Assembly (NCBI GenBank): GCA_021324885.1
Contig: JAJPIF010000014.1
Location: 1 to 64,000 of the forward strand
Origin: Pseudomonadota bacterium
GTDB taxonomy: Bacteria > Desulfobacterota > Binatia > Binatales > Binataceae
Direction: 5' to 3'
Length of the DNA: 64,000 nucleotides
The notes beneath the pieces were generated by a model. It was not told the DNA's origin. It ran no database searches and was given only the letters and a program-made list of their open reading frames with translations. Shown piece after piece: positions 44,563 through 53,090 of this stretch. The position numbers were made by a program, and so were the translations under genes. Position 1 is the stretch's first letter, and the number at the start of each line of letters is the position of its first letter.

Positions 44563-44656
44563 TCGCGCGCGGGACTTCGCGGTGGATCATGTCGCAGCGC
44601 GCAAGTGCAGGCTCCTCCGCTATCGGATGCGCGTTTAGAATTGCGCGGCCCCTGTG

Positions 44657-45205
44657 ATGGAACAGCGGGGCGGATCGGGCGGCGATCAGCAGGGCGGATG
44701 GCGCCAGTTGTGGGCGCCCTGGCGCTCCGGCTATATCCGCGCCAGTCATCGGAAGGACACTCGATGCATTTTCTGTTTCGGCGCCTTGAGGGAGGCCTCA
44801 CGCCGGCGCCGCCTGGTGCTGTACCTGGATCCCCAGGCGTGCGTGATGCTCAACCGTTATCCATACAACAACGGCCATCTGCTGATTGCTCCGCGCCGCC
44901 ATCTGGCCGACCCCGAACAGCTGTCAGCGGCGGAGGCGGCGGCGATCGGCGCGCTGCAAACCGCGAGCGTAAGAATTTTGCGCCAGGCACTGGCGCCGCA
45001 CGGGTTCAACCTGGGCGCCAACCTCGGACGCGTTGCCGGTGCGGGGATCGCCGACCATCTGCATTGGCACGTGGTCCCGCGATGGAACGGCGACACCAAT
45101 TTCATGCCCGTGCTGACGCAGACGCGGGTGGTCTCCGAACATCTGGATGCCAGCTACGCCCTGCTCCATCCGCTTTTCAGACAACTCCAAATTACCGTAT
45201 CCTGA
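44657..45205 (+). CDS. HIT-family nucleotide hydrolase/AP4A phosphorylase-like
   Basis: This encodes 182 residues. LWAPWRSGYIRA and CIFCFGA (CxxC zinc pair) start the protein; VMLNRYPYNNGHLLIAPRRH is the strand core; and ADHLHWHVVPRWNGDTNFMP is the HxHxH histidine triad with extension, as in Fhit/AP4A phosphorylase-like bacterial proteins. It hydrolyses or phosphorolyses dinucleoside polyphosphates or nucleoside phosphoramidates. Confidence 0.92.
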   Translation: MEQRGGSGGDQQGGWRQLWAPWRSGYIRASHRKDTRCIFCFGALREASRRRRLVLYLDPQACVMLNRYPYNNGHLLIAPRRHLADPEQLSAAEAAAIGALQTASVRILRQALAPHGFNLGANLGRVAGAGIADHLHWHVVPRWNGDTNFMPVLTQTRVVSEHLDASYALLHPLFRQLQITVS

Positions 45206-45227
45206 ATGCAGGAAACGAGGTCCGCTT

Positions 45228-46637
45228 ATGGACGAAAGCTTGCTTCGGATTGCAACGGTGGGCGAACTCAAGCGGTCCGGCTATCAAGTCAAGCCGGTGC
45301 GTATCGAGATGCGCGAGAATCTGCTTGCTCTTTTGCGCAACAAGCAGCGCATCATGCCCGGAATTCTGGGCTATGACGATTCGGTGATCCCGGAGATCGA
45401 AAACGGAATTCTGGCCGGCCATCACATGGTTTTCCTGGGCGAGCGCGGGCAGGCCAAATCCCGCATCATCCGGGCGCTGGCGGATTTGCTCGACGAGTAC
45501 GTGCCGGCGGTCAAAGGATGCGAGATCAACGACAATCCGCTGGCCCCGATCTGCAAGGAATGCCGGCGCAGGCTGGCCGAGTCCGCCGACGCCCTGGAGA
45601 TCGAATGGATCACCCGCGACCGGCGCTACGCCGAGAAACTGGCCACCCCCGATGTTTCGATCGCCGATTTGATCGGCGAGATCGATCCGATCAAGGTGGC
45701 CGAAGGGCGCTACCTGGCCGACGAGGAAACCATCCACTACGGTCTGATCCCGCGCACCAACCGCGGCATCTTCGCCATCAACGAACTGCCCGACCTGACC
45801 GAAAAGGTGCAGGTGGGTCTGTTCAACCTGATGGAGGAAAAGGACGTCCAGATCAAAGGCTATAAGATCCGCCTGCCCGTGGACCTGGTGCTGGTCGCCA
45901 GCGCCAATCCCGAGGACTACACCTCGCGCGGGAGGATTATCACGCCGCTCAAGGATCGCTTCGACGTCCAGATCCGCACCCACTATCCCAGGACTGTCGA
46001 GGACGAAATCGCGATCATGGAGCAGGAGGCGGCTTATCCGGTCTCCGCCGGGATGGAGGTGCTGATCCCGCAGTTTATCAAGGACATCATGGCGCAGATC
46101 ACGTTTGAGGCGCGCGGCAGCAACGAGATTAACCAGGCCTCCGGCGTCTCCGTGCGCGTGACCATCAACAATTTCGAATCGATGATCTCCAATGCGGAGA
46201 AACGCGCCGTGCGCAACGGCGACACCGTCGTGGTGCCGCGCCTGTCCGATCTCCATTCCGTCTACGCCTCCACCGCGGGCAAAATCGAGATGGAGTACGC
46301 GGGCGAGGAGAAAAAGGAAGAGGAGCTGATCGAGCGGCTAATCAATCGCGCCGTGCTCAAGGTGTTCGACAAGCTGGTGAAAGTCGAGGAACTGAAGGAA
46401 ATCGTCGCCTACTTCGATCAGGGATGGGGCGTGGAGGTCTCCGACATGTCGCCGGTGGACGAGTATATCGAAGCCGTGCGGACCATCCCCGGGATGAAGG
46501 CGGCCGTCGCCAGGCTGGGAGCGGCTGAAAGTCCCGCGCTGATGGCCGCGGACGTCGAACTGATCCTGGAAGGCCTGCACCTGCATCAGAAACTCAACAA
46601 GGAACGGCGCGGCGGACGCTTCGCCTACCACGCGTGA
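45228..46637 (+). CDS. MoxR/Mg-chelatase-like AAA+ ATPase
   Basis: This encodes 469 residues from the ATG at 45228. FLGERGQAKSRIIRALADLL holds a Walker A with Ala-Lys-Ser (near 74) instead of Gly-Lys-Ser; AINELPDLTEKVQVGLFNLM is the Walker B/sensor region of BchI/MoxR types. An insertion with four cysteines (CEINDNPLAPICKECRRR, near 100-125) may bind metal. The C-terminal lid is helical. It is paired with the VWA gene downstream, a chaperone-like combination that remodels or loads metal into a partner protein; the client is unknown. Confidence 0.88.
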   Translation: MDESLLRIATVGELKRSGYQVKPVRIEMRENLLALLRNKQRIMPGILGYDDSVIPEIENGILAGHHMVFLGERGQAKSRIIRALADLLDEYVPAVKGCEINDNPLAPICKECRRRLAESADALEIEWITRDRRYAEKLATPDVSIADLIGEIDPIKVAEGRYLADEETIHYGLIPRTNRGIFAINELPDLTEKVQVGLFNLMEEKDVQIKGYKIRLPVDLVLVASANPEDYTSRGRIITPLKDRFDVQIRTHYPRTVEDEIAIMEQEAAYPVSAGMEVLIPQFIKDIMAQITFEARGSNEINQASGVSVRVTINNFESMISNAEKRAVRNGDTVVVPRLSDLHSVYASTAGKIEMEYAGEEKKEEELIERLINRAVLKVFDKLVKVEELKEIVAYFDQGWGVEVSDMSPVDEYIEAVRTIPGMKAAVARLGAAESPALMAADVELILEGLHLHQKLNKERRGGRFAYHA

Positions 46638-46684
46638 ATGGCAGGCCGGAAAGCCGGTCCCACGCAGCCAAGGATGGTCAGGCA

Positions 46685-48280
46685 ATGGCGCTAATACGCT
46701 ATACGCAATGGGACGGCTCCCAGCGCATCCGGCTGGACGCCGACAAGGTGCTGGAGAAACTGTCGGAATATCTTTCCTACACCGACGACGTGCGCCAGGC
46801 GATGGACTGGCTGACCCGCCAGGGCTTCGATATCGACGGCGCCCGCGTGATGGGCCTGGACGAGTTTCTCGAGGAGCTGCGCCAGCAGATCCGTCAGCGC
46901 TACCGCGACTTCAATCTGAAAAACGCGCTCTCCGAGATGGAACGCCGCCTCCAGGACATCCTCGATCGCGAGCGCGACACGCTGGAGGCGGGCCGCCAGC
47001 AGGGCAAGCCGGGGATGCAGGACAAGATGCGCCAGCTCGCCAGCCTGCCCTCCAAACTGTCGCAGGCTTTGCGCAAGCTGGAGAACTACGAATTCGAGGA
47101 TGCCGAGGCGGGCGAGGATTTCGAGGACCTGCTGTCGGAATACGAAAACATCCGCGATTTGGAAAACTTCCGCGACCGCTACGGCCAGATGTTCCACGGC
47201 CCCACCAGCCTCAATTACGAGCAGGCGCTGGACCTGATGCGCGAAATGGAACGGCTCAAGCAGCTTGAGCAGGACCTGATGTCGGAGAACTTCGAGTCGA
47301 TCTCGCTGGAGGAACTCAGGGAGCTGCTGGGCCAGCAGGCGATGCAGGATTTCCAGAACCTGCGCCAGGTTGTCCTGCTGCTCAAGAATTCCGGCTACCT
47401 GATGCAAAAGGGCAATCAGCTCCAGCTCTCGCCCAAGGGTGTGCGGCGGATCGGCGAACTGGCCCTGCGCGACATCTATCAGGGCCTGCTCAAGGATCGC
47501 CACGGCGGCCATCTGACCGACTACCGCGGGCAAGTCGACATGAAGCCCGAGCAGACCCATACGTGGGTCTTCGGCGAGCCCATGAATCTGGACCTGGTGG
47601 GAACGCTCAAGCGCGCGCTGGCTCGCGGGCCGTCGGTGCCGCTGAAACTGGGGCCTGAAGATTTCCAGGTCTACGATAGCGATTACGGCAGCTCGTGCTC
47701 CACCGTGCTGTGCCTGGACATGTCCTGGTCGATGAGCTGGGAAGGACGCTTCGCCGCGGCCAAAAAGGTCGCGATGGCGATGGAGACGCTGATTCGCACC
47801 AAGTTCCCCCGCGACTTCTTTGCGATCGTGGGATTTTTCACGCGCGCGGTCGAACTCAAACTGCGCGATCTGCCCGAGGCGTCATGGAACATGGGCGATC
47901 CGTTCACCAATCTGCAGGACGGGTTGCGCCTGGCCACTGATCTGCTTTCAAAACATCCGGCCAAAAACCAGCACATCATCGTGATCACCGACGGCCAGCC
48001 CACCGCCTACTTTCTGAAGGATCGGCTGTACTGCGAATGGCCGCTGTCCTTCGGCGGCATCAGCGTGCGCGCGGCGCAGGAAACGCTCAAGCAGGTCGAG
48101 CGGGTCAGCCGGATGGGGATCACGATCAACACCTTCATGCTGGATGATTCGCCCAGCCTGCGCGCGTTCGTGGAAAAGATGACCCAGATCAACCGCGGCC
48201 GCGCGCTCTACACCCGTCCCGACCATCTGGGCGAATACATGCTGGTCGATTATCTGTCGAAAAAACGCAAGCGCATCTGA
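46685..48280 (+). CDS. von Willebrand factor A domain protein, AAA partner
   Basis: This encodes 531 residues from the ATG at 46685. Residues 1 to about 330 are helical, rich in Glu/Gln/Leu coiled-coil segments (EMERRLQDILDRERDTLEAG). The C-terminal VWA domain has the complete MIDAS: LDMSWSMSWEGRF (DxSxS, near 345), a Thr region and VITDGQPTAYF. With the preceding AAA+ protein it forms a ChlI/ChlD- or MoxR-VWA-like pair. The 47-base gap supports an operon. Confidence 0.88.
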   Translation: MALIRYTQWDGSQRIRLDADKVLEKLSEYLSYTDDVRQAMDWLTRQGFDIDGARVMGLDEFLEELRQQIRQRYRDFNLKNALSEMERRLQDILDRERDTLEAGRQQGKPGMQDKMRQLASLPSKLSQALRKLENYEFEDAEAGEDFEDLLSEYENIRDLENFRDRYGQMFHGPTSLNYEQALDLMREMERLKQLEQDLMSENFESISLEELRELLGQQAMQDFQNLRQVVLLLKNSGYLMQKGNQLQLSPKGVRRIGELALRDIYQGLLKDRHGGHLTDYRGQVDMKPEQTHTWVFGEPMNLDLVGTLKRALARGPSVPLKLGPEDFQVYDSDYGSSCSTVLCLDMSWSMSWEGRFAAAKKVAMAMETLIRTKFPRDFFAIVGFFTRAVELKLRDLPEASWNMGDPFTNLQDGLRLATDLLSKHPAKNQHIIVITDGQPTAYFLKDRLYCEWPLSFGGISVRAAQETLKQVERVSRMGITINTFMLDDSPSLRAFVEKMTQINRGRALYTRPDHLGEYMLVDYLSKKRKRI

Positions 48281-48306
48281 TTTTCCGTCTGTGGATGTGC
48301 TTTGCG

Positions 48307-48885
48307 CTACTCGCGCTGGAAGCGGCGGATCTCCACTTCCCTGCTATCCGTGTCGAGAATCGCGTAAGAGCCGCGGCGGTCCTGATCGCGAGGCTCGGAA
48401 CATGAGCCCGGATTGATCACCATGACGCCGCCGGTCCTGTGGATCATCGGCATGTGGGTGTGGCCGATGATGATGAAGTCATAGGGCAGCGAGCCGACCT
48501 GTTTCAGAATCGGGCTGTTCGCGTAAACGTAATCCTCGTAGGGCGGAAGCGGGCTGGCATGGGTGACGAGGATGCGGATGTCGTCAACGCTGGTTTCGAT
48601 CGACAGCGGCCGGGTGGACAGGAATTCCAGCAGGTCGGCGGGGTACTCGCTCTGGCATTTCCTGAGGTACTGCGGATTGCGTCCGCCCAGCAATACCGCT
48701 TCGTGATTGCCGCGGATGCATTGCACCTGGTTGTCCCGCAAAATCTCGACCGTCTCGGGACAGAACCGGTATTCGCTGATCGAATCGCCCGCGCACAAAA
48801 TCATGTCGGTCGAGCCCATGTCGCAAAGCGCGTTGCGCAACGCCCGCGGGTTGGCATGTATGTCAGAAATGATCCCGATCTTCAT
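48307..48885 (-). CDS. YfcE-like metallophosphoesterase
   Basis: This encodes 192 residues. The calcineurin-like metal motifs are in order: ISDIHAN (near 6), AGDSISEY (near 32), RGNHEAV (near 58), THASP and IIGHTHMPM. The size fits small cytoplasmic phosphodiesterases of the YfcE/MJ0936 family. It is convergent with the VWA gene. Confidence 0.92.
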   Translation of the reverse strand: MKIGIISDIHANPRALRNALCDMGSTDMILCAGDSISEYRFCPETVEILRDNQVQCIRGNHEAVLLGGRNPQYLRKCQSEYPADLLEFLSTRPLSIETSVDDIRILVTHASPLPPYEDYVYANSPILKQVGSLPYDFIIIGHTHMPMIHRTGGVMVINPGSCSEPRDQDRRGSYAILDTDSREVEIRRFQRE

Positions 48886-49045
48886 CCGCTTTCCGCCATC
48901 CTCAGCCTAGGCGGTTTCGCCCACTCGGGCAACGCCAGCAGGCGCCCGTATCAGATCGACTCGCAGCCAGCGTTGCCAGGGATGACGAAATCGCGGCGCA
49001 GCGCTAAGATCGCGCAACGCCAGGATGGCAAAGGAGCGTCACCGG

Positions 49046-49489
49046 ATGGACAGCAACAAGCTTCAGGAATTGGCCGACCGCAGCGAAATCGCCGAAGTGA
49101 TCTATCGCTACTCGACCGGGGTGGACGGCAAGGATTGGGAGCTCTTCCGCACCTGCTTCACCGATCCGGTCAATGCCGATTTCACTTCGATCGGCGCGCC
49201 GGCGCCGCGCACCTTCCCGCTCGATACCTGGGTCCGCGTGGTGCAGAAGACGGTGAGCCCGTTCAAGGTAACCCAGCATTACAACTCCAACGTGACGATC
49301 CAGGTCGACGGCGACCACGCCAGCGCAATCGTGTACCTGAAGGCGCGCCATCTGCGAGCCGATGACCCCGAGGGGAAGAAGTTCTGGGATGTGGGCGGCT
49401 ACTATACCGATCGCCTGGTGCGCACGCCTTTGGGATGGAGAATCGCGAGCGTGAAATTTACCCAGACCTGGAGCGAAGGTCAGCCCTGA
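49046..49489 (+). CDS. SnoaL-like/NTF2-fold protein
   Basis: This encodes 147 residues from the ATG at 49046, with AAAGGAG upstream; a start at 49025 would run through that ribosome site. LADRSEIAEVIYRYSTGVDG, WELFRTCFTDPV and GGYYTDRLVRTPLGWRIASV are typical SnoaL_4 (bile-acid 7-alpha-dehydratase-like) segments. It could be a dehydratase, isomerase or ligand-binding protein. Its last bases overlap the convergent lipoprotein gene. Confidence 0.85.
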   Translation: MDSNKLQELADRSEIAEVIYRYSTGVDGKDWELFRTCFTDPVNADFTSIGAPAPRTFPLDTWVRVVQKTVSPFKVTQHYNSNVTIQVDGDHASAIVYLKARHLRADDPEGKKFWDVGGYYTDRLVRTPLGWRIASVKFTQTWSEGQP

Positions 49490-49908
49490 TGCTCCACGAT
49501 TGAGCCGGGCTCCAGCACGCAGCATTTCTGGATTTCGGTCTGCGCCTTGTCCGAATCCATCGGATAGAGATGGGAATGGCCGATTGCGACTCCCCATCCG
49601 ATGTCCTCTTTGAGGTAATAGATGCCGCCTGGGCGCGTGTCGAATTCAACTTCGTCGGCGGCTTCGGTCTCCGTATGGCAGGTGACCGTGCCGGGCTGGA
49701 CCTTGAACACCTGGTAGCCGCCCGGTCCAAGCCGCGCTACCGAATCGCCGCACACCACCGGCGGCCGCAACAGCGAACCGGCGTAACTGTAGGGCCGGTA
49801 AAGGTAGATCTCCGCTTCGTTGGCGGCGGCGCGCTGCCGCTGGAACGGCTGGCCCGTAACCGCGCATCCAGCCGCCGTCAGGCATAGCAGGAAAATCGCG
49901 CCCCGCAT
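49480..49908 (-). CDS. DUF2846-like lipoprotein
   Basis: This encodes 142 residues from the ATG at 49908. MRGAIFLLCLTAAGCAVTGQ is a lipoprotein signal (AAGC). The mature part AEIYLYRPYSYAGSLLRPPV and LGPGGYQVFKVQPGTVTCHT resembles DUF2846 periplasmic domains. It follows the next lipoprotein gene with only one base between, so the two are co-translated. Confidence 0.75.
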   Translation of the reverse strand: MRGAIFLLCLTAAGCAVTGQPFQRQRAAANEAEIYLYRPYSYAGSLLRPPVVCGDSVARLGPGGYQVFKVQPGTVTCHTETEAADEVEFDTRPGGIYYLKEDIGWGVAIGHSHLYPMDSDKAQTEIQKCCVLEPGSIVEHQG

Positions 49909-49909
49909 T

Positions 49910-50521
49910 TCAATGCCCCTGGCCTGCCGCGGCCGCCTGCGCAAGGCGGCTGGCGTCGCGGTAGAGCTGCTCGTCGATCTTCTGGCGCACGGCGGCCTTG
50001 GCGGCGTGCTCCAACTCGATATAGGTCGGTTGATAATAGAGCGTGTACTCACGGGTCAGTTTGACCTTGGCCGTATAATCGCCCAGTACGCGGTCGCCCT
50101 GGCTGATTCCCAGCGACGCAAAGGCCGTGACGCTGTAATTGCCCAGCGGATAGCCGACATAGGTCAGCGGATCGAAAGCCGATAACGCCAAGGGCACCGT
50201 GTAATGGTCGTGCGAGAGTTCCTCGCGGTAGTTGAATACGATATCGCTCGAATTCGACAAGGAGGCGGCGACCGCCGGCGGCAGGGCTTTGGGATTGCCG
50301 TCCAGCAGCCGCCCCTTGAACGGCAGCGGTACGGCAGCGGCCTGCGCCTGCGGTTGTGTCGTCGATTCCTCAGCGGCCGGCGCCGACGGTGCGCCGATAG
50401 GAACACTGAACGTATTGGCGTATCCCTGGACCGAACAGGCCGCCAATCCAGCCGAAAGCGCGGTCCCGAGCGCGAGCCGCGCCACTGTGCGAAAGACAGA
50501 CACCGAACAAAATTCCACCAT
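49910..50521 (-). CDS. putative lipoprotein of unknown function
   Basis: This encodes about 203 residues if ATG 50521 (MVEFCSVSVFRTVARL) is used; a start at 50563 adds 14. The lipobox LSAGLAAC is followed by a Pro/Ala/Gln-rich spacer and a domain with FNYREELSHDHYTVPLALSA and GISQGDRVLGDYTAKVKLTR. The family was not recognised. It is probably anchored in the outer membrane with its operon mate. Confidence 0.65.
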   Translation of the reverse strand: MVEFCSVSVFRTVARLALGTALSAGLAACSVQGYANTFSVPIGAPSAPAAEESTTQPQAQAAAVPLPFKGRLLDGNPKALPPAVAASLSNSSDIVFNYREELSHDHYTVPLALSAFDPLTYVGYPLGNYSVTAFASLGISQGDRVLGDYTAKVKLTREYTLYYQPTYIELEHAAKAAVRQKIDEQLYRDASRLAQAAAAGQGH

Positions 50522-50680
50522 AATCCTTGGACGTAACGTAAGAGAGTTCGTTTCAGCCATCAACGCTACCGGCGTTCCAGCCGACCGCCAACCGCAGCCG
50601 CAAAAACCTGATTCGCAACTGAAACGATCGGCGGGACTCTTACGTCATACCTGCATCCGGCCTGTGTCAGGAGATCGGCG

Positions 50681-51910
50681 ATGAATCGGCGCGGCTTCAT
50701 CAAGGGCGCGGCGGCGGTGGGCTCCGCCGCTGTTCTATGCGGTCCGTTTTCGTGGTTGGCGCGCGCTGCGGCGCAATCTGACAACCGCGCCCGGCTGGTC
50801 GTCGTCATGTTGCGCGGCGCGGTTGACGGCCTCAACGTGGTGCCGCCTCACGGCGAAGACGCCTATTTCCGGGCGCGCCCCTCGATTGCCGTCCCGCCAG
50901 CATCGATTATCGATCTTGACGGCCATTTCGGACTCCATCCGGGACTCTCCGCGCTGATGCCGTTGTGGCATGAGCGCAGCCTGGCCTTCGTCCACGCCTG
51001 CGGTTCGCCCGATCCGAGCCGATCGCATTTCGACGCGCAGGATTATATGGAGTCCGCAACCCCGGGGGTTAAGAGCACGCCCGACGGATGGCTTAACCGG
51101 CTGCTGGCCGCGATGCCGCCGCCGCATCGCCCTACCGACGCGCTCAATCTAGGGCCGGTGGTGCCGCGAATCCTGTCAGGTCCCATGGCGGTTGCGAACA
51201 TGCCGATGGGGCGGGGAGCGGCGCGCCCGCTTCCACTGGATCGTCCGCTAATCGAGCAGAACTTCTCCCGCCTGTATCAGGGAGCCGACGCTTTAAGCCG
51301 CGCCTTCCAGGAAGGCTACCAGGCGCGTGAGAGGCTGTTGGGCGAGCTCGCCCGCGATATGGAAGCGGCCGATCATGGCGCGCCCCATCCCGACCGTGCC
51401 TTTACCGACGCGTGCGCGCGCGTGGGCCGACTGATGGCGCGCGATCCCTCGATCCGAATAATTTTCGCGGCGCTGGGCGGATGGGACACGCATGTCAACC
51501 AAGGCGCTGCCGATGGACAACTGGCCAATCACCTGCGGCCTCTGGGCGACGGCTTGGCCACTTTGATCCATGAGATGGGTCCCGCCTACCAGGATACCGT
51601 AATCCTCGTCATGTCCGAATTTGGCCGCACGGTAAGGGAGAATGGCAACGGCGGCACCGACCACGGGCACGGCAACGTGATGTGGGTGGCGGGCGGCAGG
51701 GTGCGCGGCGCGCGAGTGTACGGAAGATGGCCGGGTCTGGGTGAAGCGCAGCTCTACCAGGGCCGCGACCTCGCCGTCACCACGGATTTTCGTGACGTGA
51801 TAAGCGTCGTCTTGCGCCGTCACATGGGAATCAGCCCCTTTCATCTGCGCTCGGTCCTGCCCGGATTTGATCCGGCGCCGGGGGAACTGGACGCAATGAT
51901 CGAAGCCTGA
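50681..51910 (+). CDS. DUF1501 Tat-exported protein (sulfatase-like fold)
   Basis: This encodes 409 residues. MNRRGFIKGAAAVGSAAVLC is a twin-arginine signal. ARLVVVMLRGAVDGLNVVPP, HACGSPDPSRSHFDAQDYME, GGWDTHVNQGA and VMSEFGRTVRENGNGGTDHG (DHGHG) are the DUF1501 hallmarks, an alkaline-phosphatase-superfamily-like fold. The DUF1800 partner usually found next to it is absent here. The exact substrate is unknown. It ends one base before the convergent kinase gene. Confidence 0.93.
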   Translation: MNRRGFIKGAAAVGSAAVLCGPFSWLARAAAQSDNRARLVVVMLRGAVDGLNVVPPHGEDAYFRARPSIAVPPASIIDLDGHFGLHPGLSALMPLWHERSLAFVHACGSPDPSRSHFDAQDYMESATPGVKSTPDGWLNRLLAAMPPPHRPTDALNLGPVVPRILSGPMAVANMPMGRGAARPLPLDRPLIEQNFSRLYQGADALSRAFQEGYQARERLLGELARDMEAADHGAPHPDRAFTDACARVGRLMARDPSIRIIFAALGGWDTHVNQGAADGQLANHLRPLGDGLATLIHEMGPAYQDTVILVMSEFGRTVRENGNGGTDHGHGNVMWVAGGRVRGARVYGRWPGLGEAQLYQGRDLAVTTDFRDVISVVLRRHMGISPFHLRSVLPGFDPAPGELDAMIEA

Positions 51911-52966
51911 CTATCGCCCGATCTTCTGGAACTCGCGCCATCCGATTTCCGCAATCGCGCGGGCGCGGCCCCCGTAGTCGCGGGCCAGCGCGTTGGCGGC
52001 GTTGCCCTTGATTGCGCGCACCATGATTCCCTGGAGAATCGCGGCCAGGCGGAACAGATTGAACACGATGAAAAAATCCCAATGTTCGATTGCGCTGCGT
52101 CCGCTGCGCCGGCAGTAGGCTTCCAGATATTCGGTTTCAGTGGGAATGCCGCCCTTGCCGTCCAAACCGGCGATCCCCAGCCGGTACTCCTCAGGGGTCA
52201 GACGCCAGATCATCATCGTGTAGGCGAAATCGGCGCGGGGATCGCCCAGCGTGGACAATTCCCAATCCAGCACGGCGGCGACGCGCGGCCGTACAGGATG
52301 GAAAATCATGTTGTCGAGTTTGAAATCGCCGTGAAAGATGGCGGTCTCCTCGCTGGCCGGGATGTATCGCGGGAGCGCCTCGATCAGATGGTCCATCGCG
52401 TCGATTTTTTCCATCTCAGCGGCGCGATACTGGCGCGTGAAGCGATCGATCTGGCGGGCGAAGAAGTTGCCCGGCTTGCCGTAGTCTGCCAGACCCAACG
52501 CCGCATAATCGAGCTTATGCAGACGCGCGGCGGTGTCGTTGATCGCGTCGTAAATCGCCGCCCGTTCGGCGCTGCTGACGTCGGGCATTTTGGGGTCCGG
52601 ATACTGCCGCCCCTCGACATAATCCATCACGAAAAACATCGTGCCGATTACGCTGTCTTCGGTGCATAGCGCGTGCACGCGCGGCACCGGAACATCGCTG
52701 TCAGCCAGCGCTTTGAGGATGCGATACTCACGATCGACCGCATGAGCCGAAGGCAGCAGCGCGCCCGGTGGTTTGCGCCGCAGCACATAGCGCTTGCCGC
52801 CCGCTTCCAGCAAATAGGTCGGGTTGGACTGGCCGATACCGAATTGTCGGGCGCTCAGGGCGCCGCTGAACCCCTCGACGTTGCGCTTCATCCAACGGGA
52901 AAGGGAATCGAGATCGAGCCGATGGCGCTGCTCAAGCTGATCCACCGGCGCAGCTTCGTTGTCCAT
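51911..52966 (-). CDS. aminoglycoside phosphotransferase-like kinase (ACAD10-type)
   Basis: This encodes 351 residues from the ATG at 52966 with GGAGG upstream. [20 protein letters not shown] and [20 protein letters not shown] form the nucleotide lobe; [13 protein letters not shown] and [18 protein letters not shown] hold the catalytic HGD and the metal-binding Asp. This subgroup of APH proteins often lies beside acyl-CoA dehydrogenases and CoA-transferases and may phosphorylate hydroxyacyl-CoA-type substrates. A CoA-transferase gene is divergent from it. Confidence 0.92.
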   Translation of the reverse strand: MDNEAAPVDQLEQRHRLDLDSLSRWMKRNVEGFSGALSARQFGIGQSNPTYLLEAGGKRYVLRRKPPGALLPSAHAVDREYRILKALADSDVPVPRVHALCTEDSVIGTMFFVMDYVEGRQYPDPKMPDVSSAERAAIYDAINDTAARLHKLDYAALGLADYGKPGNFFARQIDRFTRQYRAAEMEKIDAMDHLIEALPRYIPASEETAIFHGDFKLDNMIFHPVRPRVAAVLDWELSTLGDPRADFAYTMMIWRLTPEEYRLGIAGLDGKGGIPTETEYLEAYCRRSGRSAIEHWDFFIVFNLFRLAAILQGIMVRAIKGNAANALARDYGGRARAIAEIGWREFQKIGR

Positions 52967-53090
52967 CAAGGCGCCTCCATCGCCGCTTTCGGATATTAGC
53001 CGATCCGGGGCTCCGATCGATGCTGGTCGTGCATATCCGGCGCAAATCGCATAATAATGTTGGTGCGAAGGCGCTTGACAGGAGGAACAA

